Shown here piece by piece: positions 45,509-54,129 of a DNA stretch of 64,000 nt. The notes below the pieces were generated by a model. That model saw only the letters and a program-made list of their open reading frames with translations. It was not told the origin of the DNA and ran no database searches. Location: NCBI GenBank assembly GCA_017397935.1, contig JAFQHN010000002.1:62001-126000 (forward strand). Reading direction: 5' to 3'. This DNA is from Bacillota bacterium (GTDB lineage: Bacteria > Bacillota > Dehalobacteriia > UBA4068 > UBA4997). Numbering within the stretch: the first letter of the stretch is position 1; each line of letters starts with the position of its first letter. A program made the translations under genes and the position numbers.

Positions 45509-47488
45509 TTACAGCGCATAGCGCCCCATGGATTTCAGTTCCATAATCAAATCGCGCGCCTCGGCAGCCTTCTCAAATTCCAACCGCCGTGCGGCCTCGC
45601 GCATTTCCTTTTCCAGATTACGAATCATCTTCTCACGCTCCTTGCGGCCCAGCTTGGCAAAATTCTTCTGTTCCTGCTTGGCATCGGTTTCCGGCAAAAT
45701 TGCGCTGATAAGGTCACGCACATCTTTTTTAACGGTGTGCGGCACAATACCGTGTTCTTTATTGTACGCCAGCTGAATAGCACGACGGCGTTCGGTTTCA
45801 TCAATGGCCGCCTGCAAGGAATCAGTCATATTGTCGGCATAGATGACCACCCGTCCATTCTCATTGCGGGCAGCGCGGCCAATCGTCTGGATAAGCGACC
45901 GATGAGAGCGCAAAAAGCCCTCCTTATCACCGTCCAAAATCGCCACCAGCGCCACCTCGGGGATATCCAAGCCCTCTCGCAGCAGGTTAATGCCCACCAG
46001 CACATCAAAATTACCCAAACGCAAATCACGCACAATGGCCATGCGTTCCAGCGTCTTAATATCGCTGTGCAGGTATCGCACCCTTACCCCCGCCTCGGTC
46101 AGATAATCCGTCAAGTCCTCGGCCATACGCTTGGTCAGCGTGGTCACCAGCACCCTGCCATCGGCCGCCGTCACCTTGCGTATCTGCTCCAACAGATGGT
46201 CTATCTGATTGGTAATGGGGTGCAGTTCGATTACCGGGTCCACCAGACCGGTGGGGCGCAGCACCTGCTCCACCACCTGCGGCGAATGTTCCAGCTCGTA
46301 ATCACCGGGTGTGGCCGATACATAAATGGCCTGCCTGATGCGCTCCTCAAACTCGGCAAAACGCAGAGGCCGGTTATCCAGCGCCGACGGCAGACGAAAG
46401 CCGTATTCCACCAGCGATTGCTTGCGGGAACGGTCACCCTCATACATACCGCGCACCTGCGGCAGCGTAACATGGCTCTCATCCACCAGCAAAATAAAAT
46501 CATCGGGGAAGTAATCCAGCAGGGTATAAGGCGGCTCTCCCTCCTCACGGCCGTCCATGTGGCGGGAATAATTCTCCACGCCCTGACAATGGCCTATCTG
46601 CTCCAACATTTCCAAATCAAAACGGGTGCGCTGCTCCAAACGCTGCGCCTCCAACAGCTTACCTGCGGCATTAAGCTCTCTCAGGCGGTCATCAAGCTCA
46701 TCCTTGATCTGGGCCAGCGCCCTTTCCATGGTATTATCGCCCATCACATAATGGCTGGCCGGGAAGATGCTGGTATAAGGCAGGCGGTGTACCATCTCGC
46801 CGGTCACCGTGTTTACCTGGGAGATTGCCTCCACCTCATCCCCGAAGAACTCCACCCGCACGGCTACATCGCTGTAACCGGACGGGAAAATCTCCACCAC
46901 ATCGCCCTTGGCACGGAAGGTGCCGCGGTGCAGATCCAGATCGTTTCTGGTATATTGGTTGTCGATCAGGCGGCGCAGCAGGGTGTCTCTTTCCAGCTCC
47001 TGCCCCACGCGCAGCGAAATCATCATCTCTTTGTAAAATTGCGGCGAGCCCAAACCGTAAATGGCCGAAACCGAGGCCACCACGATCACATCACGGCGTT
47101 CCAGCAGGGCGGCCGTGGCCGAGTGCCGCAGCTTCTCAATCTCATCGTTAATGGCGGCGTCCTTGGCAATATAGGTGTCTGACCGGGCAATATAAGCCTC
47201 CGGCTGGTAATAATCGTAATAGGATACAAAATATTCCACCGCATTCTCCGGGAAGAACTCCTTAAATTCACCGTAAAGCTGGGCGGCCAGCGTTTTGTTG
47301 TGCGCGATAACCAACGCAGGGCGGCCGCTTTGGGCAATCACATTGGCCATGGTAAAGGTTTTGCCGCTGCCGGTAACGCCAAGCAGCGTCTGGTGCGGCT
47401 CTCCGGCCGCCAACCCCTGTACCAGCTTCTCCACTGCCTGCGGCTGGTCTCCCGTCAGCTTATAATTGCTGTGCAGCTTAAAATCCAT
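45509..47488 (-). CDS. uvrB: Excinuclease ABC subunit B
   Basis: Helicase-like damage-verification subunit. 659 residues. Walker A G-V-T-G-S-G-K-T (about 38-45), beta-hairpin [10 protein letters not shown] (about 92-101), D-E-S-H (motif II), Q-T-I-G-R-A-A-R (motif VI) and a C-terminal UVR motif (about 615-655) for UvrC contact. It is the first gene of the uvrB-uvrA-uvrC set. Upstream lies a divergent, AT-rich gene. Confidence 0.97.
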   Translation of the reverse strand: MDFKLHSNYKLTGDQPQAVEKLVQGLAAGEPHQTLLGVTGSGKTFTMANVIAQSGRPALVIAHNKTLAAQLYGEFKEFFPENAVEYFVSYYDYYQPEAYIARSDTYIAKDAAINDEIEKLRHSATAALLERRDVIVVASVSAIYGLGSPQFYKEMMISLRVGQELERDTLLRRLIDNQYTRNDLDLHRGTFRAKGDVVEIFPSGYSDVAVRVEFFGDEVEAISQVNTVTGEMVHRLPYTSIFPASHYVMGDNTMERALAQIKDELDDRLRELNAAGKLLEAQRLEQRTRFDLEMLEQIGHCQGVENYSRHMDGREEGEPPYTLLDYFPDDFILLVDESHVTLPQVRGMYEGDRSRKQSLVEYGFRLPSALDNRPLRFAEFEERIRQAIYVSATPGDYELEHSPQVVEQVLRPTGLVDPVIELHPITNQIDHLLEQIRKVTAADGRVLVTTLTKRMAEDLTDYLTEAGVRVRYLHSDIKTLERMAIVRDLRLGNFDVLVGINLLREGLDIPEVALVAILDGDKEGFLRSHRSLIQTIGRAARNENGRVVIYADNMTDSLQAAIDETERRRAIQLAYNKEHGIVPHTVKKDVRDLISAILPETDAKQEQKNFAKLGRKEREKMIRNLEKEMREAARRLEFEKAAEARDLIMELKSMGRYAL

Positions 47489-47670
47489 ACTCTCGCCCCT
47501 CTCATCAACACTATCTTTACATATAAAATATCTATCGGCTTATCAGAATATTGTAACACAAAATCCTCTCAATTACTACCCCCACATAAACGCATAAGAG
47601 TAGTTGGTAAAATCCACCGTAAATAAAAAAATACAAATATGCAAAATAAGCAACAAATTTGCTGAAATTC

Positions 47671-47698
47671 TTGATTTTTTCCTATATTGAAATATACT
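47671..47698 (+). promoter_or_regulatory. Candidate promoter of the 47725 gene
   Basis: TTGATT (47671-47676), a 16-bp spacer and TATACT (47693-47698), 27 bases before the start. The 236-bp divergent region with uvrB shows nothing else clear. Confidence 0.5.
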
Positions 47699-47724
47699 GA
47701 AAGTATAAGTAAGGAAGTGTAACC

Positions 47725-48381
47725 ATGAATAAGAAAATAATAAAATGGCTCTCTGTATGCACTGCTTTCATTCTTTTCATTGGTGTTAGTTGCACTGTTT
47801 TGGCCACTGCCCAATCATTTGATTTCTTTAATCTTGGACAAAAAACATCAAATATATTGCCAAACTCCTCATCAAACACAAGTGATATATTATCTGATAG
47901 CAACATCATTACGCAAAAGGATATTGATTCACTGCGCCTTAAAAAAGATTTTTTAGGATTAGATGATACTGAAAATGAAATGATTAACAATTTAATACGC
48001 CAACGCGTGATTTTTAAGGAGGCTGATCGCCTAAACCTAACAATCAACCACGATGAAGCAAAAAAACACGTTATTGATATTATGAATCAGGCTGAAAAGC
48101 TTACTCAATCTGAAAACGAGGCAGAGAGAACCTCAGCCGAACAAACATTAAGTTTAATCAACTCTTATATTGACGGTTTGGACATAACCCAAGATGAATA
48201 TTTTGATTTGGCAGCGGAAGAACAACGAAGAATAGATGCATCTATTGCATTACAAGCATATTTTAAGGATACCCTTGCCCCCGAAACAGCAGATGACCCT
48301 GTTTTGTTTGAGGAAGCCTGGAACAACTATGTTGATGAATTGGTACAAACTTTTCAAAACAATGTTGCAGAACAAAACTAA
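47725..48381 (+). CDS. Secreted or membrane-anchored SurA-N-like protein, AT-rich
   Basis: 218 residues. One N-terminal hydrophobic segment (about 7-28) acts as signal or anchor; no clear lipobox. A Ser/Asn-rich linker is followed by a helical domain (about 70-200) with N-L-I-R-Q-R-V-I-F-K-E-A-D-R-L-N-L-T-I, which resembles the N-terminal chaperone domain of SurA/PrsA-type foldases. The parvulin domain is absent. Codon use (AAT, AAA, ATT, TTA) is markedly more AT-rich than both neighbours, suggesting recent acquisition. It could be a foldase remnant or a substrate-specific chaperone. Confidence 0.75.
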   Translation: MNKKIIKWLSVCTAFILFIGVSCTVLATAQSFDFFNLGQKTSNILPNSSSNTSDILSDSNIITQKDIDSLRLKKDFLGLDDTENEMINNLIRQRVIFKEADRLNLTINHDEAKKHVIDIMNQAEKLTQSENEAERTSAEQTLSLINSYIDGLDITQDEYFDLAAEEQRRIDASIALQAYFKDTLAPETADDPVLFEEAWNNYVDELVQTFQNNVAEQN

Positions 48382-48399
48382 ATTATCTTATAAATTAAC

Positions 48400-48440
48400 A
48401 AAAGGCAGATGAGTATTACCAAGTCTCATCTGCCCTTTTG
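48400..48440. terminator. Bidirectional terminator
   Basis: AAAGGCAGATGAG (48401-48413) pairs with CTCATCTGCCCTTT (48425-48438), with A and T runs on the two sides. It serves the convergent 47725 and phosphodiesterase genes. Confidence 0.9.
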
Positions 48441-48455
48441 TTTGATCACCTGAAT

Positions 48456-48953
48456 TTACTTGTCAAAATAAATTATCTCGCCGCTGATTTCCGCACCGTT
48501 CACCGTCAGCACGCCAAAAGACGGGCGTTTGATCTCTCCCAGGGGGCGAAATGCCGAGCCGGGGTTAAAATACAGCACGCCGTCCTCCACCACATTCATC
48601 GGCACATGAGAGTGGCCGTAAATCACCGCCTGTACCGGCTGGCCGACAAAAGCCCTGCGTGCCGTCAGCTCTGCCGTGCCAAAAAGATGGCCGTGCGTCA
48701 AACCCAGCGTAACATCATCGGCCTGCACCAGACGCAGCAAGCCCATCTCAGATACCACCTCTGCCCCGTCACAGTTACCGGCCACGCCCTGCACCCGGGC
48801 AATCCGTGCCAGATACCCCCAAAGCTGCAAGCTTGTCCAATCACCGGTATGCAAAATCAAATCCGGCTGCTGCTGCTCAATCAACTGCAACACCTTGGGC
48901 AGGGGTGTGCCCGGCTGCCAATGCGTATCTGATACCACCGCTATCTTCATCAT
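48456..48953 (-). CDS. YfcE/MJ0936-type metallophosphoesterase
   Basis: 165 residues. Metal ligands are visible in order: D-T-H (about 9-11), H-T-G-D-W (about 35-39), G-N-C-D (about 59-62), T-H-G-H (about 87-90) and G-H-S-H (about 114-117), the small calcineurin-like phosphodiesterase pattern. The natural substrate is unknown, and related enzymes hydrolyse bis-pNPP. AGGAGG precedes two adjacent ATG codons, and the first is used. Confidence 0.9.
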   Translation of the reverse strand: MMKIAVVSDTHWQPGTPLPKVLQLIEQQQPDLILHTGDWTSLQLWGYLARIARVQGVAGNCDGAEVVSEMGLLRLVQADDVTLGLTHGHLFGTAELTARRAFVGQPVQAVIYGHSHVPMNVVEDGVLYFNPGSAFRPLGEIKRPSFGVLTVNGAEISGEIIYFDK

Positions 48954-49016
48954 CTTATCCTCCTGCTTAATCTATACCAAATTTATCCCATAATTTATAA
49001 AGCCGCAAAGCCAAAA

Positions 49017-49046
49017 GGAGAGCCTTTGCAACAAAGGCCCTCCCCA
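49017..49046 (-). terminator. Terminator of the cold-shock gene at 49105
   Basis: On the minus strand GGAGGGCCTTTG pairs with CAAAGGCTCTCC (49043-49032 with 49028-49017), and TTTT follows. Confidence 0.75.
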
Positions 49047-49104
49047 AGCATTCTCCAAGGTTTTACAGCAGCGCCGGTCAACCAAACCGGCAACCAAACT
49101 ATTG

Positions 49105-49302
49105 TTATAATTTAACCACGTTTGCCGCCTGCGGCCCACGGGCGCCCTCAACCTCATCAAATTCAACTTCCTGACCTTCGTCCAAAGTCTTGAAACCCTC
49201 GGACTGGATGGCGGAAAAATGCACAAAAACATCGTTGCCCTCGGCCTTCTCAATAAAACCGAAGCCCTTCTCCGCATTAAACCATTTAACCTTGCCTTTC
49301 AT
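49105..49302 (-). CDS. Cold-shock protein (CspA family)
   Basis: 65-residue single cold-shock domain, an RNA/ssDNA chaperone. RNP1 K-G-F-G-F-I (about 12-17) and RNP2 V-F-V-H-F (about 25-29) are intact. Start M-K-G-K-V-K-W-F-N, preceded by AAGGAGG. A promoter lies just upstream at 49337-49365, so its leader is very short, unlike that of the second csp gene at 58031. Confidence 0.95.
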   Translation of the reverse strand: MKGKVKWFNAEKGFGFIEKAEGNDVFVHFSAIQSEGFKTLDEGQEVEFDEVEGARGPQAANVVKL

Positions 49303-49336
49303 TGGCGAACCTCCTTGGGGTAAATTTACATTGCTT

Positions 49337-49365
49337 ATTATATGCGATTTTCACCGGATTTGCAA
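49337..49365 (-). promoter_or_regulatory. Promoter of the 49105 cold-shock gene
   Basis: On the minus strand TTGCAA (49365-49360), a 17-bp spacer and TATAAT (49342-49337). Confidence 0.7.
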
Positions 49366-49433
49366 GTCTCCGCCATTAAAAGTTTCTCGACACATTCAGC
49401 CAAATCATACCGCAGATTTTGTGTAAATTTTTG

Positions 49434-49462
49434 TTGCATTTTGTTAACCTATCCTTTATAAT
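49434..49462 (+). promoter_or_regulatory. Promoter of the zinc-ribbon gene
   Basis: TTGCAT (49434-49439), a 17-bp spacer and TATAAT (49457-49462), about 145 bases before the start. Confidence 0.7.
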
Positions 49463-49614
49463 AGTGTCTATCCGATAAGTTTTTGCTTGGTTTTTTTGAC
49501 CGGCTTCCCCGGCTCTCATCACTGGTGGGCGGCCCGGCCGGTGTTTTGATACCACGGGTTGTGCAGAAATCTGAATGAAAACTCTTGCGGAAAACCAAAA
49601 AGGAGGATACACGC

Positions 49615-49890
49615 ATGGCTTTCGAAGATAAGACTCTGGTATGCAAAGATTGTGGCGCCGAGTTCCTGTTCTCCGCTGCTGAGCAGGAGTTCTATGCCGA
49701 AAAGGGCTTCCAGAATGAGCCCAGCCGCTGCCGCAGCTGCCGCAGCGCACGCAAACAGCAGAGAAACGAAGGACGCGAGATGTTCACCGTTATCTGTGCT
49801 GAGTGCGGCAAGGAAACCCAAGTGCCTTTCAAGCCGGTTAACGACCGTCCGGTTTACTGCCGTGACTGCTACGACAACCGTCGTCGTTAG
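49615..49890 (+). CDS. Small zinc-ribbon protein
   Basis: 91 residues with two zinc-ribbon units. The first has C-K-D-C-G-A-E-F (about 10-17) and C-R-S-C-R-S-A-R-K (about 39-47), the 'probable zinc-ribbon' pattern that includes F-S-A-A-E-Q-E-F-Y-A-E-K-G-F. The second has C-A-E-C-G-K-E-T-Q-V-P-F (about 62-73) and C-R-D-C-Y (about 83-87). The C-terminus is basic (N-R-R-R), suggesting nucleic-acid contact. The function is unknown. AGGAGG eight bases before ATG 49615 sets the start. Confidence 0.88.
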   Translation: MAFEDKTLVCKDCGAEFLFSAAEQEFYAEKGFQNEPSRCRSCRSARKQQRNEGREMFTVICAECGKETQVPFKPVNDRPVYCRDCYDNRRR

Positions 49891-50197
49891 TCCGCAGCCA
49901 GCCTGCTCATTGGCATTTGCCGATATGCTTTCAATCAAGGTCGTGTGCTTGGCATACGGCCTTTTTTGTTATCCAATCATCTTATCTGCGCTGCCCGGTA
50001 TCTTAACTTATTCGTTAAATTTATACGGTTAATTTACACCTGTCATACATACAAATATCATACAAATATCCTGCGCTGATAAATACTTTTGCATGATGGC
50101 TTCCGGCCTGCTTTCGGTTGGATAATCAGCACTTGTTTAATATCCGCGCACCCCGCGCCATATCTTAAACCAAACCACCACATAAGGGGGCGATAAC
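49891..50197. other. Intergenic region before mntP
   Basis: 307 bp with no gene seen. After the terminator it contains a direct repeat CATACAAATAT twice (about 50045-50069). A weak GCTGAT...ATCAGC inverted pair lies at about 50077-50133. I looked for the yybP-ykoY motif seen before terC and did not find it here. Confidence 0.5.
49937..49968 (+). terminator. Terminator of the zinc-ribbon gene
   Basis: AAGGTCGTGTGC pairs with GCATACGGCCTT (two G-U pairs), followed by TTTTTT. Confidence 0.85.
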
Positions 50198-50740
50198 TTG
50201 ACCTTCTGGGAAATTCTGCTCATCGGCTTTGCGCTCTCGATGGACGCCGTGGCGGTATCGGCCGTCAGCGGCATGAGCATTAAAAACATTAAAAAATCCG
50301 AGGTTTTACTGCTGGCCTGCGCTTTCGGCGGCTTTCAGGGCCTTATGCCCACCATCGGCTATTACACCGGCACCGTTTTTACCGCTTTTATGAGCACCTG
50401 GGCGCCCTACATCGGCTGTGCGCTGCTTACCATCGTCGGCGGCAAGATGATTTATGACACCATCCACGGTGATGCCGAGGCCCTAACCGCCATTACGCTC
50501 TCTCTGGTGCTGGTACAGGCCGTGGCCACCAGTATTGACGCGCTGGCCGTCGGTGTCAGTCTGGCCGCTGCCGGTTCTGTCAACATCCTCTCCGCGGCCC
50601 TCATCATTGCCGCCACCACCTTCGTCCTCACTGTCATCGCCGTCAATTTGGGCAAGGCTTGCGGTTCTCTCCTCGCCGAGAAAACCGGCATCATCGGCGG
50701 CATCATCCTCATCGCCATCGGTATCAAAATGTTATTTTAA
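50198..50740 (+). CDS. mntP: Manganese efflux pump MntP
   Basis: 180 residues, six hydrophobic helices. The two halves each carry the MntP signature: A-L-S-M-D-A-V-A-V-S (about 12-21) and A-T-S-I-D-A-L-A-V-G (about 109-118), with the conserved membrane Asp. A G-G-F-Q-G motif sits in the second helix. Starts with TTG at 50198, supported by AAGGGGG seven bases upstream and by alignment of the family N-terminus. Together with terC it suggests tight Mn2+ export control. Confidence 0.92.
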   Translation: MTFWEILLIGFALSMDAVAVSAVSGMSIKNIKKSEVLLLACAFGGFQGLMPTIGYYTGTVFTAFMSTWAPYIGCALLTIVGGKMIYDTIHGDAEALTAITLSLVLVQAVATSIDALAVGVSLAAAGSVNILSAALIIAATTFVLTVIAVNLGKACGSLLAEKTGIIGGIILIAIGIKMLF

Positions 50741-50783
50741 GCATACCTACGCTTATTTTCGCCCCAAATACGGAGGTGTCACT

Positions 50784-50954
50784 ATGAACAATTCGCTTGC
50801 CCGCCTTTTCTTTTGGCTTGCTGTTTTTCTGCATATTATCGCCGCCTTTTATTTTGCGATATCACAGCAGCAATATGCCATATCCGGCTGTTTTGCGGTG
50901 TCAGCAGCCCTGCTTTTATTATGCAGTACATTTAACCGCAAAAGCAAAAAATAA
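50784..50954 (+). CDS. Small membrane protein, 56 residues
   Basis: M-N-N-S-L-A-R-L-F start with two hydrophobic helices (about 6-26 and 31-48) and a basic K-S-K-K end. CGGAGGTG lies about seven bases upstream. It sits 43 bases after mntP and before a terminator, so it is probably co-transcribed. I do not recognise the family. Confidence 0.6.
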   Translation: MNNSLARLFFWLAVFLHIIAAFYFAISQQQYAISGCFAVSAALLLLCSTFNRKSKK

Positions 50955-50958
50955 AAAC

Positions 50959-50999
50959 ACAACCCCACTCCCTGTATCAAACGGGAATGGGGTTTTATT
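50959..50999 (+). terminator. Terminator after mntP and the small membrane gene
   Basis: AACCCCAC-TCCC pairs with GGGA-A-TGGGGTT, followed by TTATT. Confidence 0.75.
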
Positions 51000-51035
51000 A
51001 TGTCATTTTTGGTTATAATTTTGGGTTATCAACAC

Positions 51036-51764
51036 TTAAAGTTGAGCAAAAACCTCACCAATCGGTTGGCGGATGACTAAATTTGCCCGTTTGTCGGCCG
51101 AAGTTGCACTCATATTTATCAGCACCAGCCGCTTGCCCCGATAATAGTTGATCAAGCCGGCCGCAGGGTACACCACCAGCGATGTTCCGCCCACGATCAG
51201 CAAATCGGCATTGGCAATATCGTGTACGCTGTCCAGCAGGGTTTGATCATCCAGCCCCTCCTCATACAGCACCACATCGGGCTTCAACAGGCCGCCGCAC
51301 TCACAATGCGGCACGCCGCCTGCCTGCTTGACATATTCGGCATCATAAAAACGGCCGCAGCGCTCGCAGTAATTGCGGTGAACAGAACCGTGCAGCTCCA
51401 ACACCCGTTTGGAACCGGCCGCCTGGTGCAAACCGTCAATATTCTGCGTAACCACAGAGCGCAGATGCCCCTCGGCCTCCAACTCGGCCAACCGCAGATG
51501 GCAGGCATTGGGTTTGGCGTCCAGATACAGCATTTTATCCTGATAAAAACGGTAAAATTCCGCCGTATTCTCCACAAAAAAGGTGTGGCTGAGTATTACC
51601 TCGGGCGGCCACGCATACTGTTGGTTATACAGCCCGTCGGTCGAGCGGAAATCAGGTATGCCGGATTCGGTTGAGACACCGGCGCCCCCAAAGAAAACCG
51701 CCCGTTTACTCTCCTTCAACCACTCACGCAGGGTGTTTATCTCTGCCGCATATTCGGTATTCAT
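51036..51764 (-). CDS. NAD-dependent protein deacylase (sirtuin)
   Basis: 242 residues. F-G-G-A-G-V-S-T-E-S-G-I-P-D-F-R-S (about 25-41) binds NAD. T-Q-N-I-D-G-L-H (about 105-112) and the catalytic His in L-H-G-S-V-H (about 123-128) follow. The zinc site has C-E-R-C (about 132-135) and C-E-C (about 152-154). V-G-G-T-S-L-V-V-Y-P-A completes the fold. It removes acyl groups from lysines, and the target is unknown. It lies 20 bases after the nitroreductase gene. Confidence 0.93.
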   Translation of the reverse strand: MNTEYAAEINTLREWLKESKRAVFFGGAGVSTESGIPDFRSTDGLYNQQYAWPPEVILSHTFFVENTAEFYRFYQDKMLYLDAKPNACHLRLAELEAEGHLRSVVTQNIDGLHQAAGSKRVLELHGSVHRNYCERCGRFYDAEYVKQAGGVPHCECGGLLKPDVVLYEEGLDDQTLLDSVHDIANADLLIVGGTSLVVYPAAGLINYYRGKRLVLINMSATSADKRANLVIRQPIGEVFAQL

Positions 51765-51784
51765 AGCAGCACCTCCCGCAATAT

Positions 51785-52318
51785 TTATTCCACAATATTT
51801 ACCACGCCCTCTTTGCGCGGCTTGGGTGCCGTTACAGCCGCACCATGCCCCAATGCCACCGAACCGATAACCACATGGTCGGTCGGCACACCAAGCTCGG
51901 TCAGCAGCCGCCGCATAGCAGGTGCATCGCAGGTTTGGCGCACTTGATTGATCCAGCAGCTTTCAATTCCCAACGATTCGGCCGCCAGCAGTAAATTCTG
52001 AATTGCCGCGCTGCCATCCAGCCAGGCGTGCTCATATTCACGCTCATAAGATACGATAATCAAGCAAGGCGCACCATAAAAACAATAGGTATCGGGCAAA
52101 TTAAGCTCCTGGCGCACCGCTGCTGCCAGTTTCCCCACCACATCGGCATTATACAGCGCCGTAAAATGCCAACCCTGATGGCCGTGGCCGGTGGGCGCCC
52201 AACAGCCTGCCTCCAAAATCGCTGTCAACTCCTCCCGGCTGATCTGCTGCGGCAAAAATGCCCTGGTAGAGCGCCGCTTTTTAATCACATCCAGCACCGA
52301 ATTGTTGATTGCCGTCAT
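51785..52318 (-). CDS. Nitroreductase family FMN oxidoreductase
   Basis: 177 residues. R-R-S-T-R-A-F at about 15-21 is the typical FMN-binding start. A-P-T-G-H-G-H-Q-G-W-H-F is in the second loop. D-G-S-A-A-I-Q-N-L-L-L-A-A-E-S-L-G-I-E-S-C-W is in the core, and G-S-V-A-L-G-H near the end. It reduces nitro or quinone compounds with NAD(P)H; the substrate cannot be given. Probably co-transcribed with the sirtuin gene, possibly linking NAD use. Confidence 0.9.
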   Translation of the reverse strand: MTAINNSVLDVIKKRRSTRAFLPQQISREELTAILEAGCWAPTGHGHQGWHFTALYNADVVGKLAAAVRQELNLPDTYCFYGAPCLIIVSYEREYEHAWLDGSAAIQNLLLAAESLGIESCWINQVRQTCDAPAMRRLLTELGVPTDHVVIGSVALGHGAAVTAPKPRKEGVVNIVE

Positions 52319-52344
52319 ATCAAATACCCCCTTAAATTTATTAT

Positions 52345-53226
52345 TTAATTCTGTTCATCCTCGTCCTTATCCACAATCAGATTATGCTTGTGGAAGTGGC
52401 CGGTAATGTCATTCGTTTCATAAAAAGTGATGAAGGCGTGCGGGTCAATGTTCAGCACCAATTCCTTCAAGCGGCCAACCTCCAACATATTGGTCACGCA
52501 CAGCAGCAGGCTGGTATCGTTGCCGCTGTAAAGCCCCACCGCCGGTATCATGGTCACGCCGCGGGCCAGATCCTGCATCAGGCTTTGGCCCACCTCCTGC
52601 CCTTTGGCGGTGATGATGAAGGCCGTGCGCTTGCGGCTGATACCCTCCAACACGGCGTCCAGCGTCTGCGCCGAGGCAAACATCAAAATCAGCGTAAACA
52701 GCGCCTTCTCAATACCAAACATCCCGGAGGACAGCAAAATTACCAGCGCATTTATGGTCATCGTAACCGAACTTACCGAGATACCGTACTTTTTGCGCAG
52801 CACCATGGCCACCAAATGCGTACCGCTGCTGCCGCTGCCGCTACGCAGCACCAACGCATCGCCCAAACCCACAAATACACCCGCAAAAATGGCCGCCAGC
52901 AGCAAATTATTGTTATAAATCACCACGCCCTCAAAACAATGCAGAAAGAACACCTGCAACAGCAGAGAAACGGTGGTAAGTATAACAAAGCGTCTGTCCA
53001 GAAAACGCCAGCCCAGCGCCATACAGGGCAGGTTAAACAGCAGCACCGCCAGCGGAAAAGGTACCGCCGACACAAAATGCGTAAGAATACCGGCCAGACC
53101 GTAAGTGCCGCCGGACAGAAAATCATTGGCCGACACAAACCCCTGATAGCTGTACGCCACAAAAGCGTTACCCAATAAAAACAGCAGCAGCCGCGGCAAT
53201 TTAATAAGTTTTTGTAATTTTTCCAT
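52345..53226 (-). CDS. YitT family membrane protein (DUF161 plus DUF2179)
   Basis: About 293 residues. Five to six hydrophobic helices with G-F-V-S-A-N-D-F-L-S-G-G-T-Y-G-L-A near the N-terminus and a G-L-G-D-A-L-V-L-R-S-G-S-G-S-S-G-T loop. The soluble DUF2179-type C-terminal domain (about 210-285) has V-T-M-I-P-A-V-G-L-Y-S-G. Transport function is suspected, but the ligand is unknown. The start is uncertain: ATG 53226 has a weak ribosome site, and a GTG ten codons upstream is the alternative. Confidence 0.85.
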   Translation of the reverse strand: MEKLQKLIKLPRLLLFLLGNAFVAYSYQGFVSANDFLSGGTYGLAGILTHFVSAVPFPLAVLLFNLPCMALGWRFLDRRFVILTTVSLLLQVFFLHCFEGVVIYNNNLLLAAIFAGVFVGLGDALVLRSGSGSSGTHLVAMVLRKKYGISVSSVTMTINALVILLSSGMFGIEKALFTLILMFASAQTLDAVLEGISRKRTAFIITAKGQEVGQSLMQDLARGVTMIPAVGLYSGNDTSLLLCVTNMLEVGRLKELVLNIDPHAFITFYETNDITGHFHKHNLIVDKDEDEQN

Positions 53227-53313
53227 AACTTTTTTCCCGAATTTCTTTAACTGCACTACACTTTATTATATAATAAATATATCACAGTTATCCGGTTTTG
53301 AAAAGGAGGATTT

Positions 53314-54087
53314 ATGTTTCCCCTCGCACATAATTATATGACTGAACGTATCCTGGCGGCCGCACCCGGCCCCTTTGCCGGAGAATTTTCCGATTTGGAC
53401 AAGCAGTTGATGCTGGTCGGTTCCATTCTGCCCGATTTTGTGGCCGGTATGGGATTAGACCGTGATTTTTGGCACGAGGGCGGCGCCGATTTTTACCATT
53501 TTACGGTGCGTAACCTGCCGCAGGCTGCCCCTCTGGCGCTGGGCGTCTGGCTGCACGGCATTGACGGCTGCGGTTTTGATACCTATGCTGATGAGATCTG
53601 GCAGGGCAAAATGGGTTGGTGCTTCCTTAAATGTCTGCCATACATCCCCGATGCGGTGCTGGCCTGCAATCTGCCGCGGGCCTACGCCCTGTGGAAGGCG
53701 CATAATCTGGTGGAAATGGCAGCCGAGCTGGAAGTTGCCGCCGTCCGCCCGCAGCTTGGGCAGCAGCTGATGGCCGCCATCCATGATGAGACCGTAATGC
53801 AGACGATTATTCACGCCTTCTCTGCTTATACCGACGCCAAGGCCGAGAACATCCGCCGCGTGCTGCGAACCATGGACACCCGTTTCTCCATTTTGCAGGT
53901 TTCGCCCGAGGATTCAGCCGCCAAATATTTGCAGCAGTTACAGCGTCGGCACCAAATCACCGGCGGCAGCGTGGATGCTTTGGCCGCCCTGTTGGAGCAG
54001 ATCCGCACCGATCTGCATGATGAGATGTGGGTGTGGTTTGATGAAGTCGAAGCCTTGTTGGTGGCCGAATACCGCCAACGCTTTTAA
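53314..54087 (+). CDS. Probable zinc-dependent phospholipase C-like protein
   Basis: 257 residues, no signal peptide. The pattern L-A-H-N-Y-M at the N-terminus, V-G-S-I-L-P-D-F (about 36-43), D-F-Y-H-F (about 58-62), and G-V-W-L-H-G-I-D-G (about 77-85) fits the Zn-dependent PLC/S1-P1-like superfamily metal-ligand layout. The C-terminus is helical. The substrate is unknown. GGAGG lies just upstream of ATG 53314. Confidence 0.6.
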   Translation: MFPLAHNYMTERILAAAPGPFAGEFSDLDKQLMLVGSILPDFVAGMGLDRDFWHEGGADFYHFTVRNLPQAAPLALGVWLHGIDGCGFDTYADEIWQGKMGWCFLKCLPYIPDAVLACNLPRAYALWKAHNLVEMAAELEVAAVRPQLGQQLMAAIHDETVMQTIIHAFSAYTDAKAENIRRVLRTMDTRFSILQVSPEDSAAKYLQQLQRRHQITGGSVDALAALLEQIRTDLHDEMWVWFDEVEALLVAEYRQRF

Positions 54088-54129
54088 TTAGCTATAAATT
54101 TTTTTCGCATAAAGGAGTATTTGATAATT

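Larger units (their letters stand above)
49303..49614. other. Divergent intergenic region between cspA-like and zinc-ribbon genes
   Basis: 312 bp without a gene. It holds two good back-to-back promoters (49337-49365 minus and 49434-49462 plus) and a leader of about 145 nt before the zinc-ribbon gene. Confidence 0.7.

Noticed and set aside
49971-50190. yybP-ykoY riboswitch upstream of mntP
   Set aside because: I searched for the GGGGAGUA and AAGACC loops and found neither. Only weak repeats are present.
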